DNA of 64,000 bases from the NCBI RefSeq assembly GCF_013141765.1, contig NZ_WHOD01000119.1, forward strand, positions 112,454-176,453, in the 5' to 3' direction. The DNA comes from Paenibacillus foliorum. GTDB lineage: Bacteria > Bacillota > Bacilli > Paenibacillales > NBRC-103111. The notes under the pieces were generated by a model. It was given only the letters and a program-made list of their open reading frames with translations, did not search any database and was not told where the DNA came from. Numbering within the stretch: position 1 is the first letter of the stretch; each line of letters begins with the position of its first letter. Shown here one piece after another: positions 24,573-32,102 of the stretch. The position numbers were made by a program, and so were the translations under genes.

Positions 24573-25607
24573 TTAATTGTAATTTCCTTGCAGTTCCGTT
24601 AGCTTCCCTATTCCTTTGGCATCTGTCAGCTTATCCCCAACCTTCATTCTGACAAGAACAGTACTGCCCATTCCCTGTCTGCCCTTTTCCAAGAAATCAT
24701 ACATACTGCTATGCAATCCGACTGTCACAATCTGCTCGCACTGATTATCGTAGGATAGCAGCAAGGCCATATCTTCACTTGTTCCGTATGAAGCTAGCGT
24801 TACCGCTTGGAGACCCATTGCGCGCAGCCGTTCCAAACCAGGAGCTTGACCGTTTCGAAAGGCATGTACAATAAGCTCAGCACCACAATGCAAAGCTGAA
24901 TCTGACACGCTATCCATATCCCCAATAATAATATCCGGAATATAACCTTGTTCCAACAGAGCGTCAGCTCCTCCATCAACACCGATAAGGACAGGACGTT
25001 TCTGTCTAATGTATCCTCGAAGTGCAGCTAAATCTTGTTTAAACTCACGTCCTCTTACAACAATAAGAACATGCTTGCCTTCGAGAACAGTACTCATTTC
25101 CGGACATTGCAACGGCTTAAGTACAACTTCTCGTTCAACCTGTGCATAGGTTAATGTGTTGTCAATAAACTCGCGCAATTGTTCATGCATAAGGTTTTTG
25201 GCAGATAAATTTAAATAAAGCCACTTTTCTTTTGTAAAAGGATTACAGGGAATAATAAGACCATCGTCCACTACGATTTCATCACTGTATATCATTAGCT
25301 CTTTCTGATTTAGAATCATAGGAAACCAAATAGGCTCTATCTCAACGATCGGGATACCGCTTTTCAACAATAGCATAGGTCCATGTCCGGGAGTTTTACC
25401 TGACATCGTTTGTCCAGCATTGACCACAGCCTTAACCTCAGCCTGAATTAGACCACTAGCAGCCAATTCATCCAAATCGTCATGGTGGATGACAGCAACG
25501 CTTCCTGGCGAAATATTTTGAAGCAGCCGTTTCGTTAACCGGTCTACTTGTGCCACCCCTCTGGTAACCATTGACTGCTGAAGTGAATGCCTTTTGCTTA
25601 CTGCCAT
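24573..25607 (-). CDS. steA: SteA-like protein (thiamin pyrophosphokinase-type fold)
   Basis: 344 residues. N-terminal domain (VDRLTKRLLQNISPGSVAVIHHDDLDELAA), then a thiamin pyrophosphokinase-like domain with IGVDGGADALLEQGYIPDII and GDMDSVSD (about 215-245). This combination is annotated as the cytokinetic ring protein SteA in Actinobacteria and in many Firmicutes. In other genomes a membrane partner (SteB/MctB-type) commonly follows; here the GT2 comes next and no such gene is seen. Start ATG 25607 has only a distant AGGAG, so it is uncertain. Role in Firmicutes is not established. Confidence 0.75.
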   Translation of the reverse strand: MAVSKRHSLQQSMVTRGVAQVDRLTKRLLQNISPGSVAVIHHDDLDELAASGLIQAEVKAVVNAGQTMSGKTPGHGPMLLLKSGIPIVEIEPIWFPMILNQKELMIYSDEIVVDDGLIIPCNPFTKEKWLYLNLSAKNLMHEQLREFIDNTLTYAQVEREVVLKPLQCPEMSTVLEGKHVLIVVRGREFKQDLAALRGYIRQKRPVLIGVDGGADALLEQGYIPDIIIGDMDSVSDSALHCGAELIVHAFRNGQAPGLERLRAMGLQAVTLASYGTSEDMALLLSYDNQCEQIVTVGLHSSMYDFLEKGRQGMGSTVLVRMKVGDKLTDAKGIGKLTELQGNYN

Positions 25608-25763
25608 CGATCAGCACTTCGCTTTCTCCTGCCACTCCGCTTATGCAAAAGTAAGTACCGGCTGTCTATCCGATTCTGCATTTAAGGTACTGGCATTAAT
25701 ATGACTCCATTTCTATAATCTGTTTAAAACATCATTCTCATGCATGAATCAAAATTTACGAAA

Positions 25764-25802
25764 TACAAAAAAACAAACCTCGGCTTGATCCACCTGGTTT
25801 GC
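25764..25802 (-). terminator. Terminator of the 91-aa hypothetical gene
   Basis: Minus strand CAAACCAGGTGG...CCGAGGTTTG followed by TTTTTTTG. Confidence 0.75.
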
Positions 25803-25823
25803 TTTTACACATTGGTTATTTAA

Positions 25824-26099
25824 TCAAAACTTTAAGCCTCCCTGATACCAGTTAGCATAATCTGAATCAGCCAATTCACCTACAAGGTAATCTTTTATTA
25901 ATGCGCATTCATCAGGCTTGAAAGTATACTTGCAATCATTACCATTAAAATATAATTTAAGCTCCTGAACAGTTCCATCCTGCAATGTGTCCAATTGAAT
26001 CACATAAAGCTCATCAGGCTCATCTGCAAAACGACAACCCACAATAATCGTCAAAAAACCACTCTGTAAAGATTCTAATTCATAATAGTCGAAAATCAT
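25824..26099 (-). CDS. Hypothetical protein, 91 aa
   Basis: Unrecognised small soluble acidic protein (MIFDYYELESLQSGFLTI at the N terminus; many Asp, Glu, Tyr). No signal or membrane segment. GGAGG lies 8 nt before the ATG at 26099 and a terminator follows, so it is likely expressed as a single gene. Composition is more A/T-rich than neighbouring core genes, consistent with an accessory gene. Confidence 0.65.
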   Translation of the reverse strand: MIFDYYELESLQSGFLTIIVGCRFADEPDELYVIQLDTLQDGTVQELKLYFNGNDCKYTFKPDECALIKDYLVGELADSDYANWYQGGLKF

Positions 26100-26210
26100 A
26101 AATAAACCTCCATAATTTGTAAAATAAACCAGTTGATCAACAATATTCTACATTTTGTGCATTTTTTCTATGCTATAATTAGGTCAATCTTAGCGTAAGG
26201 GGTAGGGACA

Positions 26211-26507
26211 ATGCAAAATATATGTCAAAAAATTGTTCGGGTTCAGAATGGTCTGATAACGGAAATTTATGATGGACTAATGTATCGTGACTTCACGGAT
26301 AACGATGCCGCATTGAAGGAACTTCTAATGGATGACATTGGATCGGACTTTGATACCATGCTAAACACTTACGAGAAGCTTATTCATGATTTATCCGTTT
26401 TCTTCCCTCAGCTTCAAGGCTTTATTAATGAACACCTTCCTGAGGGCTGGTTAGATCGCGCTGAACAATGCTACTCGGACGTAAGTTCGCGTCCCTCACC
26501 CTTCTAG
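26211..26507 (+). CDS. Hypothetical protein, 98 aa
   Basis: Unrecognised soluble acidic protein, probably mostly helical (ALKELLMDDIGSDFDTMLNT). AAGGGGTAGGG precedes the ATG at 26211 and a good -10 (TATAAT, about 26174-26179) lies upstream. It is divergent from the 91-aa gene and ends before a strong terminator. No function can be inferred from context. Confidence 0.65.
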   Translation: MQNICQKIVRVQNGLITEIYDGLMYRDFTDNDAALKELLMDDIGSDFDTMLNTYEKLIHDLSVFFPQLQGFINEHLPEGWLDRAEQCYSDVSSRPSPF

Positions 26508-26580
26508 TTTAAGGTATTTGTTTTAAAGCAAATTAATAACATAGCCTTTCGCAGTACATAACTATTCACCTTATGATTAG

Positions 26581-26615
26581 GAAAGCCCGTTGGTTCATTG
26601 AGCCGACGGGCTTTC
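26581..26615 (+). terminator. Terminator of the 98-aa gene
   Basis: GAAAGCCCGTTGG...CCGACGGGCTTTC stem followed by CTATTTGTTTT. Confidence 0.85.
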
Positions 26616-26676
26616 CTATTTGTTTTATAAAGACGTTACTTTTTACTACTTCATTGGGCAAATTAAAAAATCATTC

Positions 26677-26716
26677 GGAATATTCCTTGACAGGAATATT
26701 CCGAATAAAGTATATT
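26677..26716 (+). promoter_or_regulatory. Promoter with twin palindromic operators for arsR
   Basis: TTGACA (26687-26692), 18-nt spacer and TATATT (26711-26716). The palindrome GGAATATTCC occurs twice, at 26677-26686 and 26693-26702, exactly flanking the -35 element. This layout is ideal for repression by a dimeric ArsR protein. The ATG lies only 6 nt after the -10, implying a leaderless mRNA. Confidence 0.75.
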
Positions 26717-26722
26717 GTGATC

Positions 26723-27058
26723 ATGAACACCACTTTTAGCGCTCTTGCCGAGCCCAATCGATTACTCATAGTCGAACTCTTACGTAACGGTCCCCTTTCT
26801 GTAGGGGAAGTTGCCGAACAACTTGGCCTCAACCAACCCCAGACATCCAAGCATCTCCGAGTACTTTGTGATGCTGGACTCGTTGAGGTTCATGCAGTCG
26901 CTAATCGACGGATTTACAAATTGCGGCCCACCCCGTTCAAGGAGCTTGACACCTGGCTGGAGTCCTACCGACGTGTCTGGGACGAAAGATTCGATCGATT
27001 GGACGATTACTTGCTAGAGCTGCAAAGAAAGGAAGTGCCCCCCGACGACAAGCAGTAG
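26723..27058 (+). CDS. ArsR-family transcriptional regulator
   Basis: 111 residues. Winged-helix core with ALAEPNRLLIVELLRNGPLSVGEVAEQLG and the recognition helix NQPQTSKHLRVLCDAGLVE (about 29-47). No cysteine metal site is visible, as is usual for the ArsR members paired with SRPBCC/AHSA1 proteins. ATG 26723 (MNTTFSALAEPN) fits the family; the longer frame from 26573 would read through the upstream terminator. Probably represses its own promoter and the following DoxX and AHSA1 genes. Confidence 0.9.
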   Translation: MNTTFSALAEPNRLLIVELLRNGPLSVGEVAEQLGLNQPQTSKHLRVLCDAGLVEVHAVANRRIYKLRPTPFKELDTWLESYRRVWDERFDRLDDYLLELQRKEVPPDDKQ

Positions 27059-27162
27059 CTCTAGCAAACTATTGGCGCATCTCTAAAAAGGCAGCTCAAG
27101 TAAACCGGTAATGAGTCATGTATCTGAGAATTTACTTACCCAAAGAAGGGAACGATACTTAA

Positions 27163-27540
27163 ATGAAAAAAATAACAATTGGCTACTGGATCTGTACAGT
27201 ACTGACGGTAGTATTAATGGGTGTGGGGGCTATTCCGGATTTATTGTCTGTTCCCGATGCAGTAACTTTATTTGCTCATTTAGGTTATCCCGCTTACCTG
27301 CTTCCTTTTCTGGGAGTTGCCAAAATATTAGGGATAGTAGCGATTCTTGTGCCAGGCTTTCCGAGAATTAAGGAGTGGGCTTATGCAGGTTTGGTTTTCG
27401 ATTTGACGGGCGCAGCTTATTCGAGCTTGGCAGTGGGTGACCCTGCCATTGGATTAGTATTTTTCTTAATCGGATTCCTTGTGATATTTGGGTCTTACGT
27501 TTTATACCACAAAAGACTTAGAGCAGCATCATTAAGGTAG
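27163..27540 (+). CDS. DoxX-like family membrane protein
   Basis: 125 residues, four membrane helices (about 6-26, 42-64, 71-90, 96-115), a typical DoxX-like layout with FAHLGYPAYLLPFLGVAKILG. Role unknown; such proteins frequently sit between an ArsR regulator and an AHSA1 protein, as here. ATG 27163 with AAGGGAA upstream. It belongs to the arsR operon. Confidence 0.85.
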   Translation: MKKITIGYWICTVLTVVLMGVGAIPDLLSVPDAVTLFAHLGYPAYLLPFLGVAKILGIVAILVPGFPRIKEWAYAGLVFDLTGAAYSSLAVGDPAIGLVFFLIGFLVIFGSYVLYHKRLRAASLR

Positions 27541-27611
27541 TACAAAATAACTTAACCATTATGGAGTTTCATTATTTATTTAAAAACAACCAAAATTAGG
27601 AGGAATTAAAT

Positions 27612-28115
27612 ATGTCCGCAACAAATCATGAAAATGAATTGGTTATAACACGCACCTTCAATGCTCCGCGTGATCTGGTATTCAAGGTGTGGACTGAGTC
27701 AGAACACTTAGCGAACTGGTGGGGACCCACAGGCTTCTCAATTAGTGTCTCAAAATTTGATATACGTCCTGGGGGAATTTTTCATTACTGCATGAAATCC
27801 TCTGATGGCCACGAAATGTGGGGCAAGTTTGTGTACCAAGAAATCATCTCGCCTGAAAAGCTCGTTTTCGTCAATTCCTTCTCCGATCCAGAAGGCAATA
27901 CGGTCCGGGCACCTTTTAGCCAAGCGTTCCCTCTCGAAATCCAAAATGTCTTCACCTTTACGGAGGATGAAGGCAAGACAATATTAACGATGCGTGGAGG
28001 ACCTATTAATGCTACGGAAGAGGAACTCCAATTCTTCTACTCCATGCACGGCTCTATGCAACAAGGATTTGCTGGAACCTTCGGCCAACTCGACGAATAC
28101 CTTGCAAAGCTTTAA
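27612..28115 (+). CDS. SRPBCC/AHSA1-domain protein
   Basis: 167 residues. The START-like fold signature ITRTFNAPRDLVFKVWTE followed by HLANWWGPTGF is diagnostic for the AHSA1/activator of Hsp90 C-terminal domain group; it forms a hydrophobic ligand-binding cavity. ATG 27612 with AGGAGG 8 nt upstream. Third gene of the arsR-doxX-AHSA1 operon and followed by a terminator. Ligand unknown. Confidence 0.9.
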   Translation: MSATNHENELVITRTFNAPRDLVFKVWTESEHLANWWGPTGFSISVSKFDIRPGGIFHYCMKSSDGHEMWGKFVYQEIISPEKLVFVNSFSDPEGNTVRAPFSQAFPLEIQNVFTFTEDEGKTILTMRGGPINATEEELQFFYSMHGSMQQGFAGTFGQLDEYLAKL

Positions 28116-28133
28116 GCATTGTGTCTTTAACAT

Positions 28134-28167
28134 AAAGCGTCGGGATGAATAATCCTGGCGTTTTTTA
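28134..28167 (+). terminator. Terminator of the arsR operon
   Basis: AAAGCGTCGGGAT-gaata-ATCCTGGCGTTTTTT, an imperfect stem with a bulge and six T. Confidence 0.75.
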
Positions 28168-28304
28168 TCATTCATAAAAATATAGAAACCCACAGCTTAC
28201 TTTCGTCAGCTTTTATGGTTATACTTTTTTAATTTACTTGAACCATTATAGATAAAGGCTACAGCAGACCCTCTTTCACCATAAAAGTCAGTTTTTAAAG
28301 TCAT

Positions 28305-28712
28305 TTATTTACCCCATAACATAAAATCTTGGCTACACCGGGTCTGGGTAATTTCTAATTCAACGTGTGGATATATTCTTCCATTCCCTTCTTGTGAAGA
28401 ACCAGTCCCTAGTAAACTAATGCACTCCTTTTCCACTGGCTTTCTCTTTCCTTCTTTATCTACTAGATAATATTTATCTGTTACAGTTCCATATTCCATA
28501 TTCACATTAGAAGTAGAAAAAGTACCATCATCTTTAACTGGGATAACGTCAAAATTGTTTTCTTTTATAAGTGCCGGGGCACCCTCTACATTATATGTAA
28601 CCTTAATCCTGCCCTCATAGCCTTCTGGAATTAAGTAAATATCATTTGTTTGAGACTCACAACCAAAGAGGGGCAACAGCAGCAAACAAATAATTATTTT
28701 CTTTGGCCTCAT
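28305..28712 (-). CDS. Putative lipoprotein, DUF6843-like
   Basis: 135 residues. Signal peptide with lipobox LFGC, Cys18 being the lipidated residue, then a domain starting IYLIPEGYEGRIKVTYNV that resembles DUF6843 proteins of Bacillales. Probably attached to the outer membrane leaflet. ATG 28712 with AAGGTGG upstream. It lies 24 nt after the preceding lipoprotein gene and is probably cotranscribed with it. Function unknown. Confidence 0.7.
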   Translation of the reverse strand: MRPKKIIICLLLLPLFGCESQTNDIYLIPEGYEGRIKVTYNVEGAPALIKENNFDVIPVKDDGTFSTSNVNMEYGTVTDKYYLVDKEGKRKPVEKECISLLGTGSSQEGNGRIYPHVELEITQTRCSQDFMLWGK

Positions 28713-28736
28713 TTCTAAACCACCTTATTTGTTTCA

Positions 28737-29327
28737 TCAAGAGATTTTAATGAATTTCCTTGAGTACTTTAATCTCTCGTCTTTTGTAAAAAATTTATTA
28801 ACAACTTTGTCTGTCCACACCACGTGGTCCATCGAAGCTAATTTAACGTTTAAATAGTCTTCTACAGTCGAGCGATCTGCATTAACAAAATACGTTTTAT
28901 CTTGATAGGACAGACTCATAGAGACATTTTGCAGGTCAGGGAATTCCTTTAATAGTATTATTGGTTCTTCCATTAAGACTTTGTTTATTGCGTCATCTGT
29001 TGCCCAAAAATTATTGAAATCATCTTTGCTAAGCTTTGAGTCTATATTGGCTGTTTTAAAATTATCATAGGATTCGTAAAATTCAATGTGAGCTTCATTC
29101 GAATTAGCGATGACAGAACTCTTTATTAACACTGCACCTTGGATGTTCTTTACAAAAGCATTAAACTTTTCAGTATCTAGCGCTGCCTTAGTGACAGTCG
29201 TAGGAGAAGAACTTACTTGCGATTTAGCTTCAGAAACTTGAGTTTCAGGTTGGCGATCACCACACGCTGATACTACCAATACTGTAGCTAATATTGCCGT
29301 AAATCTCATGATCTTTGGTAGTTTCAT
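28737..29327 (-). CDS. Putative lipoprotein, 196 aa
   Basis: 196 residues from ATG 29327 (GGAGG 7 nt upstream). Signal peptide with lipobox VSAC, Cys22 lipidated, then a Ser/Thr/Gln-rich linker and a helical-looking domain. I recognise no family. Forms a two-gene unit with the DUF6843-like lipoprotein. Confidence 0.7.
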   Translation of the reverse strand: MKLPKIMRFTAILATVLVVSACGDRQPETQVSEAKSQVSSSPTTVTKAALDTEKFNAFVKNIQGAVLIKSSVIANSNEAHIEFYESYDNFKTANIDSKLSKDDFNNFWATDDAINKVLMEEPIILLKEFPDLQNVSMSLSYQDKTYFVNADRSTVEDYLNVKLASMDHVVWTDKVVNKFFTKDERLKYSRKFIKIS

Positions 29328-29631
29328 TGTAACCTCCAAAATACCCCATAGCAAAGAATCTTGGCTTCGTTTGGGTAACCTCGTATCAATCTATTACATA
29401 GTTCTTAATTTGGAGCCTCATTGGAGGCTTGTTCCTTTTTCTACATTCCCTAGACTCAATAATAACTATCTAAGGACCCCTACAAACATAAACACCCAAT
29501 AAATCCTAAGATTTATCGGGTGAGATGGGAAAATTTAATCGGCGGTTCACAAATGTTTATTGGCTTTCATTAATTATTAGGAAGTAGTTTCCAACCTCCG
29601 AAATCCCTTACACACAAGGCTCCTAACCCTT
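29328..29631. other. Intergenic region between the lipoprotein gene and spo0A
   Basis: About 300 bp. It contains the presumed spo0A terminator (29487-29522) and the promoter of the lipoprotein genes. No gene seen. Confidence 0.4.
29487..29522 (-). terminator. Probable spo0A terminator
   Basis: Minus strand CACCCGATAAATC-ttag-GATTTATTGGGTG, then TTTATGTTTG. The hairpin is strong but the T tract is broken. Confidence 0.55.
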
Positions 29632-30438
29632 TCAACTAACCTTATGCTCGATTCTCAGCTTATCCGCCACCATCGCAATAAACTCGCTATTGGTAGGCTT
29701 AGCTTTCGATATATTAATCGTGTAGCCGAACAGGTGCGAGATGCTGTCGATGTTGCCGCGCGTCCAAGCGACTTCAATCGCATGACGGATAGCACGTTCT
29801 ACGCGGCTCGGGGTTGTTTTGTATTTTTCGGCAATTGCCGGATATAATGTTTTTGTAATTGCACCCAGAATTTCGATATTGTTATAAACCATTGTAATAG
29901 CCTCACGTAAATACTGATAGCCTTTGATATGCGCTGGCACTCCTATTTCGTGAATGATCGTCGTAATATTCGCATCCAGGTTTTTACCCTTTGGCATTTG
30001 GACAATATTTGCTCTCATGCTGCTGGAAGACGTAGACATGATTGAATTACTTTGATTGCTAGTAACTAGCTGACGAATTCGATTTGTTAAAATCTCCATA
30101 TCAAACGGTTTTAAAATATAGTAGGAAGCACCCAGCTGAACTGCTTTTTGTGTAATATTCTCTTGGCCGAAGGCAGTTAACATAATTATCTTTGGTTGAG
30201 GATTAAGGTCCATTTCACGAAGCCTCTCCAACACACCCAAGCCATCCAAATGAGGCATGATGATATCAAGAATCAAAACATCTGGCACACGGTTACTTTG
30301 TTCAATCAATCGTAGAACGTCGTTACCGTTATATGCAACACCAGCTACATGCATATCCTCTTGTTCATCGATAAATTCAGATAGAAGGTTTGTAAATTCA
30401 CGGTTGTCATCGGCTAATAAAACTTCAATCATTTGCAA
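29632..30438 (-). CDS. spo0A: Sporulation master regulator Spo0A
   Basis: 268 residues from TTG 30438 (MQMIEVLLADDNREF), with AAGGAGG 8 nt upstream. Receiver domain with Asp10/Asp11, phosphoacceptor Asp58 (LILDIIMPHLDG) and Lys110 (LKPFD), a Ser-rich linker (about 128-148) and the Spo0A DNA-binding domain (IIHEIGVPAHIKGYQYL, SRVERAIRHAIEVAW). Phosphorylated Spo0A binds TGTCGAA boxes and starts sporulation. Located next to spoIVB as in B. subtilis. Three 0A boxes and a sigma-H-like promoter lie upstream. Confidence 0.97.
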   Translation of the reverse strand: MQMIEVLLADDNREFTNLLSEFIDEQEDMHVAGVAYNGNDVLRLIEQSNRVPDVLILDIIMPHLDGLGVLERLREMDLNPQPKIIMLTAFGQENITQKAVQLGASYYILKPFDMEILTNRIRQLVTSNQSNSIMSTSSSSMRANIVQMPKGKNLDANITTIIHEIGVPAHIKGYQYLREAITMVYNNIEILGAITKTLYPAIAEKYKTTPSRVERAIRHAIEVAWTRGNIDSISHLFGYTINISKAKPTNSEFIAMVADKLRIEHKVS

Positions 30439-30496
30439 CGGTTTTTCCTCCTTCAAATGGCGACAAAATTATGTTTACATGATTTTCCTAATGTAT

Positions 30497-30525
30497 ACTT
30501 TCGACAGGCTAAATAAAAATCCTTC
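30497..30525 (-). promoter_or_regulatory. Candidate sigma-H promoter of spo0A
   Basis: Minus strand GAAGGATTT (30525-30517), 11-nt spacer, GTCGAAAGT (30505-30497); this fits the sigma-H pattern RnAGGAWWW-N11-RnnGAAT except for one base. The -10 is overlapped by a 0A box. Confidence 0.6.
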
Positions 30526-30607
30526 TGTCGAAAATTATTTTTCTGGATTTTTTTTCATTTTTATTTTATAATGATAATTTTACATCAAGGATATACATTA
30601 TTCGACA
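30500..30607. promoter_or_regulatory. Three 0A boxes upstream of spo0A
   Basis: Perfect 7-mers TGTCGAA or its complement TTCGACA at 30500-30506, 30526-30532 and 30601-30607. They flank and overlap the sigma-H-like promoter, implying autoregulation by Spo0A-P. Confidence 0.7.
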
Positions 30608-30629
30608 AATGCAGTGATAAACTAACAAA

Positions 30630-30665
30630 CAAAAAGCTGAGGGCAATTAACTTGCCTTCAGCTCT
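30630..30665 (-). terminator. Terminator of spoIVB
   Basis: Minus strand AGCTGAAGGCAA-gttaa-TTGCCCTCAGCT followed by TTTTG. Confidence 0.85.
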
Positions 30666-31984
30666 GTTATTGTTGTTGGCGCCGGTCTAAGCATAATCCC
30701 CGCATCCTGAAGCATCCACTCAATAAAACAACCATAACCGCTTGAAGGATCGTTCACGAATACATGCGTCACTGCGCCAATTACTTTTCCATTTTGGATA
30801 ATCGGACTTCCACTCATCCCTTGAACGATACCACCTGTTTTATCAATCAGACGAGGATCTGTAATCTTAATTACCATCCCTTTAGTTGCAGGGAAATCTT
30901 GTTTGGCCACATGGATAACTTCAATATCGAATTTCTCGACCTTCTGACCATTCACAACCGTGTATATTTGAGCTGGTCCTTCCTTTACTTCTTCAGCAAA
31001 TGCAACAGGAAGCGCTTCTTTAGTCAGTCCATGATCAGGCAGTTCAGCCATTTTACCAAAAATTCCGAATGATGTGTTTTTCTCAATATTTCCAAGAACC
31101 TTGCTTTCCTTTGAAAATTGAGCTCTTTTCTCCCCCGGTTCCCCATTCTGGCTTTTCGAGATTGAAGTCACATTAGAATGCACGATTTCTCCTGAACCGA
31201 CTGTAATCGGAGTCTGTGTATCCATATCCGTTATAACGTGTCCTAGGGCCCCATACACGCCTTGATCTGGCGCATAAAAGGTTAATGTACCTACACCAGC
31301 AGCCGAGTCGCGAATATACAAGCCTAGACGGTAGGTCTTGTCCGCAACATCATAGGAAGGCTGAACTTGAAGCTCAATGGTTTCATTATTTCGAGTTATT
31401 GTTAGCGTCAGCGGTTTTTTATTTTCTCCTGCCGCGGCAACAAGCTCAGAAACTTTTGACACATCAGTCAATGGCTTCCCATTTATTTTCACAATCAAAT
31501 CGCCTAGCTGAATTTTGGCATCCTCGCCTGGAGAGATTTTCTTATCATCTGCAATCGTTACTAAATGATGACCGACAACTAGAACGCCTGCAGACTTCAA
31601 TTTAACACCAATTGTATGCCCTCCAGGAATAACTTTAAGATCGGGGACAACATTAACCTTAACTGTTTTGAGGGGAATTTTGCCAAAAAGCTTAAGTTTC
31701 ATTTCAGCTTGACCTGCTTTGTAGGATTCCAAAGAAATTGGATTATGGAGATCTACTTGAAATGAGTGCTTGGTTGAACCATTAACCTTGACTATTTCCG
31801 GATTATTCACTGTAACCTGTGCACTGACGGGCATTGTCAGCTGGAGACTTGCTTGTTGGCCAGTGAAAAGCCGGAGCTCCTCGGGAAACGAGGCGAAACT
31901 CTGGAAAGGTGTGGATAGGCTCCCCAGACAAACGAAGAAGACGAGCAGCAAGCCAATCAATTTCTTTTTTTGGTTGGAACTCAT
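30647..31984 (-). CDS. spoIVB: SpoIVB serine peptidase
   Basis: 445 residues. N-terminal signal/anchor helix (about 9-31), PDZ domain (about 125-210, containing GDLIVKINGKPL) and S55 peptidase domain. Catalytic triad by motif: His249 (GALGHVITD), Asp376 (ITDPRLI) and Ser391 (GMSGSPI), with the same H-to-S spacing (142) as B. subtilis. Secreted from the forespore, it cleaves SpoIVFA and so triggers pro-sigma-K processing. Next to spo0A as in other sporeformers. I could not point to a clear sigma-G promoter. Confidence 0.95.
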   Translation of the reverse strand: MSSNQKKKLIGLLLVFFVCLGSLSTPFQSFASFPEELRLFTGQQASLQLTMPVSAQVTVNNPEIVKVNGSTKHSFQVDLHNPISLESYKAGQAEMKLKLFGKIPLKTVKVNVVPDLKVIPGGHTIGVKLKSAGVLVVGHHLVTIADDKKISPGEDAKIQLGDLIVKINGKPLTDVSKVSELVAAAGENKKPLTLTITRNNETIELQVQPSYDVADKTYRLGLYIRDSAAGVGTLTFYAPDQGVYGALGHVITDMDTQTPITVGSGEIVHSNVTSISKSQNGEPGEKRAQFSKESKVLGNIEKNTSFGIFGKMAELPDHGLTKEALPVAFAEEVKEGPAQIYTVVNGQKVEKFDIEVIHVAKQDFPATKGMVIKITDPRLIDKTGGIVQGMSGSPIIQNGKVIGAVTHVFVNDPSSGYGCFIEWMLQDAGIMLRPAPTTITELKAS

Positions 31985-32102
31985 GGTGTCACGCTCCCTT
32001 GCTTCCTCTGCTACAGCGGCAAATTCTCACCGCCGTTTTGCGTACCCTTAAGGTATCCCCACACCTTTCGTTTTATAACAGAAAATGATGCCTCACTTGA
32101 CT

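Noticed and set aside
31285..31605. Plus-strand ORF inside spoIVB
   Set aside because: Antisense shadow; no ribosome binding site and low-complexity composition.
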